DNA of 54,607 nt from NCBI GenBank assembly GCA_026400835.1, contig JAPLOA010000053.1, positions 1 to 54,607 of the forward strand, given 5' to 3'. Both the position numbers and the translations under genes were made by a program. The notes below the pieces were generated by a model that worked only from the letters and a program-made list of their open reading frames with translations, did not search any database and was not told where the DNA came from. This document shows positions 34,743 to 43,591 of this stretch, one piece after another. Source of the DNA: Planctomycetales bacterium (GTDB taxonomy: Bacteria; Planctomycetota; Planctomycetia; Planctomycetales; Planctomycetaceae). Numbering within the stretch: position 1 is the first letter of the stretch; each line of letters begins with the position of its first letter.

Positions 34743-36341
34743 TTACTTTGCCGTCTTGCGGATTGATTTCCCGTTGAGCACTCCTGTCGCCTGACCGTCG
34801 TACACGGCAAACTTTCCGGCCACCAACACGTAGCGGATTCCCGATGGCGTCAGATAGGGCTGGTCAAAAGTGGCTCGGTCGCGAAACGTTGCCGGATCAA
34901 AGATCGCAATATCGGCGACGAGATCTTTCTTCAGGAGTCCTCGATCTTTCAACCCCATGATCTCAGCCGGTAACCCTGTCGCACTTCGAATCGCGGCCGC
35001 CAGAGAAAGGACGCCTTGCTCAATTGCATATCTGCCAATCTTGCGCGGGAAAGTGCCGAACGATCGTGGATGAGGCTGGCTGGACGTTGGCACCTTGGCT
35101 CCTCCGTCGCTGGCGGTTGCGACCCATGGCAGAGGCATCGCCATTTGCAGATCGTCTTCATGCATGCCGAAGTTGATGACTGAAGCGCCGCCGTTGCGTT
35201 CAATCTCCAATACCACATCAACAACCTCACGTTTCTGAGCGGTGGCGATGTCATCAATCGACTGCCCGATCCAGCTTCGATTCAGACTGCAGGAAGCAAG
35301 CTGAATGCGTGACGAAGCTTCCAGAGTCTTCGACACCTCGGCTCGAATGCGACTGGCGGTCTCGGCATCATTTAGTCGCTTCTTCAGTTCCTCGCGACCG
35401 CCTTCACGACACCACGCTGGCAGAAGCGTCGCCTCCAGAGAGGTACTCGAAGCCGTGTATGGATACTGATCGGCCGTCACTTTGATACCATCCTCGCGTG
35501 CCTTCTCAATCTGATCCACAGCCAGTCGCAGCGTACCCCAGTTAGTTTTACCAGTGGCTTTGAAGTGCGATACATGCACCGGCAGTCCAGCTTCTTTGCC
35601 GATGCGAATTGCTTCGAGAATACTTGGGATTAGTTCTGAGCCTTCGCTGCGAATATGACTTGCATAAATTCCGTGATGTTTTGCGACGACCTTCGCGATC
35701 TCAATGAGTTCCTCGGTCTCCGTCAGCGTTCCCGGGATATAAATCAGTCCGGTGGACATACCAAAGACACCATCCTGCATGGCCTTGTCGGCAAGCGATC
35801 GCATCTGATTCAGTTGCTCGTCGGTGGGCTTTCCTCCACTCTTGCCCATGACTTCACTGCGCAGACTTCCTTGCGGCAGTAGATGAGCAATATGAGTGCC
35901 GGCGCGTTGTTTGTCGATGGTGTCGAAATACTTTGCGGCATCCACCGGACCGCTACCACAGTTGCCGGTGACGACCGTCGTGCATCCCTGCAGCAGGTAA
36001 TTAATATTTGCACGAGTATCTCGGTCCAGGATCGGATCGTCACTATGGTTATGCAGATCAATAAAGCCCGGGCAGATCACAAGGCCTGAGCAGTCAATAC
36101 TGATATCCGCTTCGGGAGGCTTCTCGGGGCCAGCGATGACGATCATTCCCTCGCGGATCGCCACGTTGCCGATGACCGGTTCGGACCCATCGCCCGTATG
36201 AATGATCCCGTTCGTCAGCACGATGTCTGCTCGCACGCCATCAGAGGTGTCAGTTGTCGCTGGTGACTGTGCGATCAATGCTGGATTACTGAGCGGCCCA
36301 ATAAGAACGATCAGAAACGCGACGAAATGACGCACGACCAT
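34743..36341 (-). CDS. N-acyl-D-amino-acid deacylase family amidohydrolase (secreted)
   Basis: This 532-residue protein resembles D-aminoacylase, which removes acyl groups from N-acyl-D-amino acids. A signal peptide covers about residues 1-25. Metal-site residues are visible: H97 and H99 in IDLHNHSDD, C128 in TGNCGSGP, the His of IYASHIRSEG and the His of PVHVSHFKA. The catalytic Asp is probably that of WVATASDGG near residue 435. The ATG at 36341 is preceded by GGAG 8 bases upstream, which fixes the start against the open frame to 36446. Export fits a role in salvaging D-amino acid derivatives, for example from cell-wall material, but the substrate is not known. Confidence 0.9.
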   Translation of the reverse strand: MVVRHFVAFLIVLIGPLSNPALIAQSPATTDTSDGVRADIVLTNGIIHTGDGSEPVIGNVAIREGMIVIAGPEKPPEADISIDCSGLVICPGFIDLHNHSDDPILDRDTRANINYLLQGCTTVVTGNCGSGPVDAAKYFDTIDKQRAGTHIAHLLPQGSLRSEVMGKSGGKPTDEQLNQMRSLADKAMQDGVFGMSTGLIYIPGTLTETEELIEIAKVVAKHHGIYASHIRSEGSELIPSILEAIRIGKEAGLPVHVSHFKATGKTNWGTLRLAVDQIEKAREDGIKVTADQYPYTASSTSLEATLLPAWCREGGREELKKRLNDAETASRIRAEVSKTLEASSRIQLASCSLNRSWIGQSIDDIATAQKREVVDVVLEIERNGGASVINFGMHEDDLQMAMPLPWVATASDGGAKVPTSSQPHPRSFGTFPRKIGRYAIEQGVLSLAAAIRSATGLPAEIMGLKDRGLLKKDLVADIAIFDPATFRDRATFDQPYLTPSGIRYVLVAGKFAVYDGQATGVLNGKSIRKTAK

Positions 36342-36554
36342 GGGGACAACTCCAAGTGTTTGGCGATCCAAAGCGGTGGAGTCGGCAGCATAGACCGCGA
36401 GATCGATAATGAGAACTCTATGCACGAAACAACGTCGCATTGTCAAGGAGCAAAAACTGCCGATGCCGCCTTATCGTGGGCAGAAACGGCGGTTCGGTGA
36501 TCCAGCGGAGCTGCAGAATTTGCCGGACGAGGCGAAGCTTTGGGAGACAGGGGA

Positions 36555-36616
36555 GCCATGGAAAGAATTAACGCCTCCCACATCTCATGATTCCCGTCAA
36601 TTCCTATCACTCACAG
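36555..36616. repeat. Upstream flanking repeat of the four-helix-bundle gene
   Basis: Starts GCCATGGAAAGAAT and contains CATGATTCCCGTCAATTCC. The segment at 37389-37446, directly after the gene, aligns to it in the same orientation at roughly 75% identity by eye. Confidence 0.6.
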
Positions 36617-36699
36617 TTCTCAGACACCAGTCCGCTAATATGATGTTGTGAGGGTGTTACAATACGCAGGCCTGTAGTGCTATATTAGGTGATGGTTTA

Positions 36700-37386
36700 A
36701 TGTTGCTAAGTGCTGGCAACGGTCAGGGGATTGCTGTGAATAGTGACTCGCATGGGAATGATGGGAAGAAGGGGAGTGATGGGAGGCATACTTCACATTC
36801 TTCTCATGAATCTCATCAGCCTATTCAACGCCCCATCATCCCGCCTCGTGGCGACTATCAAAAACTGCTGTCCTTTCGAAAGGCTGAAGTTGTCTATGAC
36901 ATTACATTTCGCTTCGCACAGAAGTTCTTGTCAAAGGGTGACAGAACCGTTGATCAAATGATTCAGTCAGCACGATCGGGAAAGCAAAACATTCTTGAGG
37001 GCAGCAAGGCGGCCACGACTTCCAAAGAGACCGAGATCAAGCTGACGAATGTTGGCCGAGCCAGCCTGGAAGAACTACTGGCCGACTACCGTGACTATCT
37101 GCGAGTCCGAGATCATCAGGTATGGGACAAGGATTCGAGAGAGGCCCGCTACGTTCGTGATCTGGGCCGCCGGACTCCGCAGACCTTTGAGTTATATCGG
37201 GAGTTTGTCGAAACTCGCCCGGCGGATGTGATCGCCAATATTGCAATCTGTCTGATTCACCAGACCAATTATTTGCTGGATCAGCAATTGAAGACGCTGG
37301 AGAAAGAATTCATCGAACAAGGCGGCCTGCGCGAGCGGATGACCAAAGCCCGGTTGAACTATCGCAATCAGCAACCCAAGGGATAA
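36700..37386 (+). CDS. Four-helix-bundle protein (S23/Avd-related, 'suffix' subfamily)
   Basis: This is a 228-residue protein. Residues 1-50 are low-complexity and rich in His, Gly and Ser (HGNDGKKGSDGRHTSHSSHE). Residues about 51-195 match the four-helix-bundle family of 23S rRNA intervening-sequence proteins and the diversity-generating-retroelement accessory protein Avd: LLSFRKAEVVYDITFRFAQ, then MIQSARSGKQNILEG and VGRASLEELLADYRDYL. The Lys/Arg-rich surface suggests nucleic-acid binding. A tail (ERMTKARLNYRNQQPKG) ends the protein. No reverse transcriptase or variable-repeat target lies nearby. The gene is bounded by related repeats (36555-36616 and 37389-37446), and its own 5' end is written in the same purine-rich words, so the unit looks like a small element. 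ATG at 36700; an internal GTG is possible. Confidence 0.85.
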   Translation: MLLSAGNGQGIAVNSDSHGNDGKKGSDGRHTSHSSHESHQPIQRPIIPPRGDYQKLLSFRKAEVVYDITFRFAQKFLSKGDRTVDQMIQSARSGKQNILEGSKAATTSKETEIKLTNVGRASLEELLADYRDYLRVRDHQVWDKDSREARYVRDLGRRTPQTFELYREFVETRPADVIANIAICLIHQTNYLLDQQLKTLEKEFIEQGGLRERMTKARLNYRNQQPKG

Positions 37387-37388
37387 AG

Positions 37389-37446
37389 GCCATGGGAGGA
37401 ATGAAGCCAGCATCCCATGCTTCCCCTCAATTCCCATTCTTCCCAG
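37389..37446. repeat. Downstream flanking repeat of the four-helix-bundle gene
   Basis: Begins two bases after the stop with GCCATGGGAGGAAT and includes CCCATGCTTCCCCTCAATTC. It is the partner of 36555-36616. It is also partly complementary to the gene's own 5' coding tract (about 36750-36790), so the transcript ends could pair. Confidence 0.6.
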
Positions 37447-37467
37447 CCCAATTTCAATCCACAAACG

Positions 37468-37495
37468 AAAAAAGCCGCGAAATTCGCGGCTTTTT
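37468..37495. terminator. Bidirectional intrinsic terminator
   Basis: GCCGCGAA (37474-37481) and TTCGCGGC (37483-37490) form a perfect stem flanked by A6 on the left and T5 on the right. It serves the four-helix-bundle gene on the plus strand and tRNA-Val on the minus strand. Confidence 0.9.
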
Positions 37496-37526
37496 CCAGG
37501 ATTCGTCATCGTGCCTTTAAGGCCAA

Positions 37527-37600
37527 TGGGCGCTGAGGGACTCGAACCCCCGACCCCCTCGGTGTAAACGAGGTGCTCTAACCAACTGAGCTAAGCGCCC
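37527..37600 (-). tRNA. tRNA-Val(TAC)
   Basis: Acceptor GGGCGCT/AGCGCCC, D-arm TTAGCTCAGTTGG, anticodon stem CCTCG/CGAGG with loop TTTACAC, normal T-arm with TTCGAGT, discriminator A. All stems are well paired, in contrast to several tRNAs of the array 3 kb away. No encoded CCA. Confidence 0.95.
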
Positions 37601-38185
37601 GGTGTCTGCTTTTCAGACAGCCGGAAGTATCGACGGTTCGGGGGACGTTTTCAAGTCAGCCTGAAAAGTCGTCCAGAATCGTGCCAGTTTTGGTGATACG
37701 GTGCCGTCAAAATCCGCCAAATACGCAGCGACTGCTCAATCGGGGCGGGTTTCTCGGCGTTTGCTCAATCGTTGAATTCTGACTGAGCGCAGACTGTGGT
37801 TGGCTGCAGCCGTGCCGAATTTACGGCGACCCTCGGACTGCTGACAGGCTGTTGAATCAGTGGCTTTTCACAACCCGACACGTCAGTGAGGGATCAAAAT
37901 CGCCGCGTTTTCAAAAGCGATTCCTCGCTGACGCAAAGGGTTAAGATGAAATCCAACAGCGGCTAAGCCCAAAGTTGGTGGACGTTAGTTCGCTGTGAGG
38001 CTTGACTTCAGACCGGCTGGGAGTGTGCAATTTGTGGTGGAAGAATTCGCGGGACGCCGGTTCTTTGGTTAGTAGAGTTTCGACGGAGCCGACTTAAGTT
38101 CGCCGTCGCCTGCGGCTTGCCGTTAAACGAGTTTCAAAACAGACTGCTGGCAGCATTCGGTTTATGGTGCGGAGAATTTGACGTC
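37601..38185. other. Intergenic region upstream of the giant WD40 gene
   Basis: A 585-base spacer holding the palindromic repeat at 37868-37945 and a single repeat arm near 38104-38130. The promoters of tRNA-Val (minus) and of the large gene (plus) should lie here. No other gene is seen. Confidence 0.45.
37868..37945. repeat. Palindromic repeat (CACAACCCG family)
   Basis: CACAACCCGACACGTCAGTG on the left and TTCCTCGCTGACGCAAAGGG on the right, with a worn right end. It is the same family as at 1018-1105, 4781-4852, 33307 and 33717. Confidence 0.7.
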
Positions 38186-41100
38186 ATGCGAAAAATGATT
38201 GTGCTGCTGGGGATGCTGGTTGTTGGCTCGACGCACTCTGACTTAAGTCTGGCCGGGCCGCCGATTACGATTGAGACGATCCAGCGCGCGGAGCCGGTGA
38301 ACTTTGCGAAGGAGATTCTGCCGATCCTGCAGAAGAACTGTCTGGCCTGCCACTCGGCCGGTGAGAGACAGGGCGGCTTGATTCTGGAGTCTGCTCAGGG
38401 AATTCTCAAAGGAGGCGACACGGGAGTTGCTGCAGTTCCGGGGAAAGGCGTCGAGAGTTTACTGCTGAAGGTCGCGGCGCATCAGGTTGAACCCGTGATG
38501 CCGCCGGAAGGAAATGATGTCGCAGCGAGCAATCTGACTCCGAAAGAACTTGGATTGCTCAAGCTCTGGATTGATCAGGGAGCGATTGGCTCTGGCGGAA
38601 TCGATTCGTTGTCGCCAAAACAGATGAATCGCCTGCCGCGCAGATTGGTTGCGGTACAGAGCCTGGCGTTGACTCAGGATGGCCAGTACGTGGCGTTCAG
38701 TCGAGGCAACGAGATTCTGCTGCATCATGTTCCGACCGGTCAGTTGTTGACTCAACTGACGGACCCCGTGCTGGCAGATTCGTCCGGAGGAGCTCATCGG
38801 GATCTTGTGCAATCGTTGACTTTCAACGTTGACGGTGACTTGCTGGCGTCGGGCGGTTTTCGAGAAGTCAAGTTGTGGCGGCGACCAAAGGACGTGCAGA
38901 AGCTCAGCATCGCGGCTGGAGCTACCGCTTCGGTGATGGCGATCAGTCCGGATCGCAGTTTGATCGCTGCCAATGGACCGAACAACACGATTCAACTGCG
39001 ACGCACGGTCGATGGAGCCGCCGGGCCGGTGATGAGTGGTCACACCGATGTCGTGACGTCGTTGCGGTTCACCGAGGATGGAAGCAAATTGATTTCAGGA
39101 TCTCTGGATCAGTCGATTTGCGTCTGGAACGTTACTGACGGTGCGATGTTGGGCAAAATTGAAACGCCGACACCGATCAGTGTTGTTGAACTGGTCAGGA
39201 TGGCAGAGGCCACAGAACAGAACCCCGCACCGCGGTTCTGGATCGTCTCGGGCGGCGGTGATAATGTGATGAGGGTTTGGGAAATGCCGGCCGCGACGCA
39301 TCGCTCGCCGTCTTCCATCGCAAATCTGGAACGCACCATATCCAGTCGCGATACCCGTTTGCTGGCAATGCTGGACAATGTCGGGAACGTTCGCATCATT
39401 GCGGTGCAGCCGACACCGATGAATGTCGTCGAGAAAGACGTGGCCGCGTGGAAAGTTGAAGGAGGAATCTCCTCACTGGCGTTTGTCCGTCGCGCGGGGA
39501 CGGCCGAGCCGAATGCGGACAACCTGAAAGACAGCTACAACGTGCTGATTGGAACTCCTGATGGTTTCGTGCAGTTATGGAGTTTGGCTGAGCAGAAGAT
39601 GCTGAACGCGTGGAAGGCCGGTGGCTCGCCAATTCGATCCGTGTCCGGCAGCGTGGACGGGACCATGGCCGTTTCCGGTGCGGAGGACGGCTCGACGTAC
39701 TTGTGGAAGATGAATCAGCCCGCCGCGGTGCCTTTGGAAACATCCGCGGGAGAAACTTTTGCGGTGACAATCACAAGTCCATCTCGAAAACAGATCGCCA
39801 GCACGGGACTGAAAGACGGTCAGCCTGCGATCGTGATTCGCAGCACGGAGACCAACAAGATTACTCACGTGTTAACCGGACATGCGGGCTCGATCTTGTC
39901 ACTGGCCTTTTCAAACGATGATGCTCGACTTGTGTCGGGCGGAGATGACCGCACGCTGCGAATCTGGGACCTGCGGAACGCAGCGACGCCGGAACTGAAG
40001 AAGATCGAAGGGCTGGCGACCAATGTTACGGCAGTGGGAAGTAACGCTGATGGAAGTCAGATTCTGTCAGGCTTTGGGGATAACAGTCTTAAGCTGTTCA
40101 GCACAGCCGATGGAATGGTGTTGAAAGAGTTCGCTGGTCATTCGGCTGGCATTGTTGCGACGGGGTTCTGGAACAATCAGCCGTATTCGGTTAGTCTCGA
40201 TTCCACCGTTCGTTTCTGGAATGCCGCGGATGGGGCACAAACTCGCGCATTTAATCTGCCAACTCCACCGACGGCTGTTAATGTGTCCAATGATGGGCAG
40301 CGGATGGCATTTGGTGCCGCGGATAATCAGGTGCGGATTTATCAGACCGACAATGGCGGAGTGTTGCAAACTCTGCAAGGTTTTGCGGCGGCGGCGACAG
40401 GGCTCAACTTCTCTGTGGATGCTCAATTGCTGTCGGTCGTTAATGCTGATGGCCGAGTCTCAATCTTCAATGCCGCGACGGGGCGGCTTCGAGAAGCCTT
40501 TGTTGACTCCAAAGTGAAGTCGGCTTTGTTCAATGCCAATGCGGCGAGCGTTTTCGTTGCCCGAGCGGTGGATGGAATGACTGTTGAGCCGATGCGATTC
40601 ATGCAGCACCTCGACGGAAGCACGCAGCCGATTCGAGCAACGGCGTTTCATCCGAACAATCAAACGGTTTATGTGGCGGTCGCTGATGGCACTCTTCGAG
40701 GTCATTCTGTGCAAAATGGTCAGGCGACTTTTTCGACCAGTCACGGGGCGGCGATCAATGATCTGGCGATTTCCATGGACGGGCAGGTTCTGGCTACGGC
40801 CGGCGACAACAATGTGGTGAGGCTGTGGAACGCGTCCGGAGCGGCCGTCGCCCCGCAACAACTGGCCGGATTCAATGGGCCTGTTCGGCGAGTTGCCTTC
40901 TCTGCAGATGCCAGGCAGATTCTGGCCGTCGCCGATGGTAATAAGCCGACGGCTCAACTGCACGACTTGCCGACGGGAAACTTGTTGCAAAAATTCTCGG
41001 GTCATGTGGGAACTGCGGCAGGATGTGTGCTGTTTCCACCAGTGATGGATGCTGTTTCACAAGTCCCGGGAACGATGGCGCTGACGGCATCACCCGGCGG

Positions 41101-43066
41101 AATTTATCAGTGGAATGTCGCGCCATGGAAACAGATTGCAGGTCACAACGGAATCATCACTTCGCTGGTTCAAGTGCCGAAGACGGCTCGCCAGGTGTTC
41201 TCGGGAAGTCTCGACAACACGATTCGACGCTGGAACCTCGACAATGGTCAGGCCGTGCAGCAGTACAACCATGGTGGAGCGGTCCATGCGATCGCGGTGT
41301 CTCCGGAGGTCGATCGGATTGCTTCGGCCAGTGATAATCGCACGGCCAAGTTGTTCAACATCAACGGGCAACAGATCGCGGAACTCCGCAGTGATATCCG
41401 CCGAAAGATTGCTCTGACGCGAGCTCAACAGTTCGAAGCCGCCTCGAATACTCGTCTGAATGTCGCGAAGCAACAGGCTGATGTGGCGGAGAAAGATCTG
41501 CCAGTGAAGACGGCGGCGGAGAAAGCACTCGCCGACATGTTGGCGACAGCAACGGCCGACGTGCAGACGAAAAAGACGGCGATGGAAACAACGTTTAATG
41601 AGAAGACTGTGGCGGAGAAAGCTGCGATTGATGCATCCTCCGCCGCCAAGACCGCGATGACCGCAAAGACCATGGCTGAACAATCAGCGAAGGATGCTGC
41701 GGTGGCATTAACCGTGATTCAGGCGAGGCTGACACGGTTAACTCAGGCCTCGAACGCGGAGCCGTTGAATGAGAGTTTGAAACAAAAGGTCGGGGCAGCT
41801 CAGGCGGAAATGGAAGCGGCCACCACAAAGTCGACTCAAATGGCGGCGGCCGTGCAGGCCCCGACGGATGCAGCCACTCAGATGGCAACGCTGGCGAATG
41901 AAGCGGCAAAGAAACTGGAAACTGTCCAGAAACCTTACAACGACGCTGTCGCCGCATTGAAGACTGCCGAGGCTGCTCAGAAGCTGTTGTCGCAACAGCA
42001 GGCGTTGGCGGCGAAAGAACTGCAGGCGGCGACGGAGTTGGTTCCGATCCGAAAGGAAGCCGTGACTCGCGGGGAAGCGTTGCTGGCCGAAGCCAAAGTG
42101 GCTGTCGAAGCGGCGAATAAGTCGCTGCAGGAATCTGATCTGCCGCAGCGCAGCGTGGCGTTTTCTCCGGATGGCAGCGTGCTCGTGACGAGTGGTGACT
42201 TTGGAAGCGTGCACACGTGGGACGGCAAAACTGGTGGAGCCATCGGTTCATTCGCCGGGCACACGGGTCCGGTGAAGTCCGTGATGTTTCTGGATGACAA
42301 GACGCTGGCGTCGGCATCGGATGATCAGTCAATTCGAATCTGGGACGCAAATCCGGGCTGGATTCTGGAGCGGACGATTGGCAGTCAGGATGATTCAACC
42401 ACGATTGCTCATCGAGTCACCGCGGTGGACTTTTCAGCGGACTCTTCGCAGTTACTGGTTGCTGGCGGAATCCCTTCTCGACGAGGTGAGCTGCAGGTCT
42501 TCAACACCGTGGACGGAAGTCGCACGTTCTCTTTGCCACAGGCGCATGATGATGTGGTGTATGCGGCCCGATTTTCTCCGGACGGCAAGCGTATTGCGTC
42601 GGGCGGTGCAGACAAGTATCTCCGAACATTTGATGTCGCCAGTAGCCAGCAGATTCGACGTTTCGAGGGGCATACCAGTTATGTGCTGGGCGTGGCGTGG
42701 AAGCGAGACGGGCAACTGCTGGCCTCCGCCGGTGCTGATAACACGGTTAAAGTCTGGAATGCCGAGACTGGTGATCAGCAACGAACAATCGAAACGTTCC
42801 GACGTCATGTGACCGCTGTGCAGTTCATCGGTGAGACCGACAACATTGTGACCTCATGCGGTGATAAGCAGATGCGGATTCACAACGCTGCAAACGGTGG
42901 CCAGGTGAGAATTTTCAATACTCCGACTTCCTGGCTGCATACCGTCTCGGCAACCCCTGACAATGCTGTCGCGGCGGCTGGCGAGGCTGGCGGAAACGTG
43001 TACTTGTGGAACGGAAACAACGGGCAGCAGCTTAGAGTGCTCGGGGTGCAGGCGGCAGAGAAATGA
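38186..43066 (+). CDS. Giant secreted cytochrome c/WD40/coiled-coil/WD40 protein
   Basis: This is a 1626-residue protein. A signal peptide (about 1-24) is followed by a planctomycete cytochrome c domain with CLACH at 52-56 and LKLWIDQGAIG near 125-135. WD40 repeats fill about residues 145-1065, enough for about two propellers, with blades such as GHTDVVTSLRFTEDGSKLIS and VSGGDDRTLRIWDLR. Residues about 1068-1320 are an Ala/Lys/Glu-rich coiled coil. A further WD40 block with seven or so blades (SFAGHTGPVKSVMFLDD, FSPDGKRIASGGADK, VAWKRDGQLLASAGADNTV) ends the protein. The ATG at 38186 is preferred: GGAG lies 11 bases ahead, and the frame further upstream starts with a TTG inside a repeat. It is a larger version of the 3304-4752 protein. 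Function is unknown; a large envelope scaffold that binds heme is a reasonable reading. Confidence 0.88.
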   Translation: MRKMIVLLGMLVVGSTHSDLSLAGPPITIETIQRAEPVNFAKEILPILQKNCLACHSAGERQGGLILESAQGILKGGDTGVAAVPGKGVESLLLKVAAHQVEPVMPPEGNDVAASNLTPKELGLLKLWIDQGAIGSGGIDSLSPKQMNRLPRRLVAVQSLALTQDGQYVAFSRGNEILLHHVPTGQLLTQLTDPVLADSSGGAHRDLVQSLTFNVDGDLLASGGFREVKLWRRPKDVQKLSIAAGATASVMAISPDRSLIAANGPNNTIQLRRTVDGAAGPVMSGHTDVVTSLRFTEDGSKLISGSLDQSICVWNVTDGAMLGKIETPTPISVVELVRMAEATEQNPAPRFWIVSGGGDNVMRVWEMPAATHRSPSSIANLERTISSRDTRLLAMLDNVGNVRIIAVQPTPMNVVEKDVAAWKVEGGISSLAFVRRAGTAEPNADNLKDSYNVLIGTPDGFVQLWSLAEQKMLNAWKAGGSPIRSVSGSVDGTMAVSGAEDGSTYLWKMNQPAAVPLETSAGETFAVTITSPSRKQIASTGLKDGQPAIVIRSTETNKITHVLTGHAGSILSLAFSNDDARLVSGGDDRTLRIWDLRNAATPELKKIEGLATNVTAVGSNADGSQILSGFGDNSLKLFSTADGMVLKEFAGHSAGIVATGFWNNQPYSVSLDSTVRFWNAADGAQTRAFNLPTPPTAVNVSNDGQRMAFGAADNQVRIYQTDNGGVLQTLQGFAAAATGLNFSVDAQLLSVVNADGRVSIFNAATGRLREAFVDSKVKSALFNANAASVFVARAVDGMTVEPMRFMQHLDGSTQPIRATAFHPNNQTVYVAVADGTLRGHSVQNGQATFSTSHGAAINDLAISMDGQVLATAGDNNVVRLWNASGAAVAPQQLAGFNGPVRRVAFSADARQILAVADGNKPTAQLHDLPTGNLLQKFSGHVGTAAGCVLFPPVMDAVSQVPGTMALTASPGGIYQWNVAPWKQIAGHNGIITSLVQVPKTARQVFSGSLDNTIRRWNLDNGQAVQQYNHGGAVHAIAVSPEVDRIASASDNRTAKLFNINGQQIAELRSDIRRKIALTRAQQFEAASNTRLNVAKQQADVAEKDLPVKTAAEKALADMLATATADVQTKKTAMETTFNEKTVAEKAAIDASSAAKTAMTAKTMAEQSAKDAAVALTVIQARLTRLTQASNAEPLNESLKQKVGAAQAEMEAATTKSTQMAAAVQAPTDAATQMATLANEAAKKLETVQKPYNDAVAALKTAEAAQKLLSQQQALAAKELQAATELVPIRKEAVTRGEALLAEAKVAVEAANKSLQESDLPQRSVAFSPDGSVLVTSGDFGSVHTWDGKTGGAIGSFAGHTGPVKSVMFLDDKTLASASDDQSIRIWDANPGWILERTIGSQDDSTTIAHRVTAVDFSADSSQLLVAGGIPSRRGELQVFNTVDGSRTFSLPQAHDDVVYAARFSPDGKRIASGGADKYLRTFDVASSQQIRRFEGHTSYVLGVAWKRDGQLLASAGADNTVKVWNAETGDQQRTIETFRRHVTAVQFIGETDNIVTSCGDKQMRIHNAANGGQVRIFNTPTSWLHTVSATPDNAVAAAGEAGGNVYLWNGNNGQQLRVLGVQAAEK

Positions 43067-43591
43067 AGGCAATCTCTGGAGTGACACCAGACGCTATCGT
43101 GACGCGGCTGCTCGGTCGCCATATGTACGGGGCTCACAGAACTCTGTTGCCTGCAACGTGAACAATCAGAACTGAACGAAGCTCGGGATGTTTTCTGCGA
43201 TTCGCTGCGGAGCCGCGGCGTGCCGACAGCCCCTCGTCAGGCGATTAGCCGACGCAGAGATGGTGCGTTGAACTCTTCCGCTTTGTAGTTTTGGGCAGGC
43301 GAGTTTTCAGTCGTCAGTGTTCTGTTTTCGGAAGAACACAGAAAACCGAGCCCGTATGCGGAAACAATCACGGGCACTTGGGGCTGAGATCAGCCTTGCA
43401 GTGGCTGATTTGGTTGTCACCCGGCATCCGCGAGCATGCGGTGATTCGATTGTGACGATGGGGCCGAACATCACGGAATCCGGAGTGCCCCATGATGGAA
43501 TCGCAGCGGCGATTGTCACGAAGTCATCTCGAGACTGGCCGCTGCAGCGGTTCTTCAGGAGCAGTCAACTAAGTGCATGGAACCGGGCCTG
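43067..43591. other. Intergenic region between convergent genes
   Basis: A 525-base spacer between the giant WD40 gene and the DUF1501 gene. A weak hairpin (GTGTTCT at 43317-43323 with AGAACAC at 43333-43339) may act in termination. I see no gene; open frames here have no recognisable features. Confidence 0.4.

Noticed and set aside
36409-36651. 80-codon plus-strand frame before the four-helix-bundle gene
   Set aside because: Overlaps the amidohydrolase upstream region and translates the flanking repeat; no domain seen.
36700-37386. A complete diversity-generating retroelement
   Set aside because: No reverse transcriptase, template repeat or variable repeat is visible near the four-helix-bundle gene.
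38117-38185. N-terminal extension of the giant WD40 protein
   Set aside because: Starts with TTG inside a palindromic repeat arm; the signal peptide begins at 38186.
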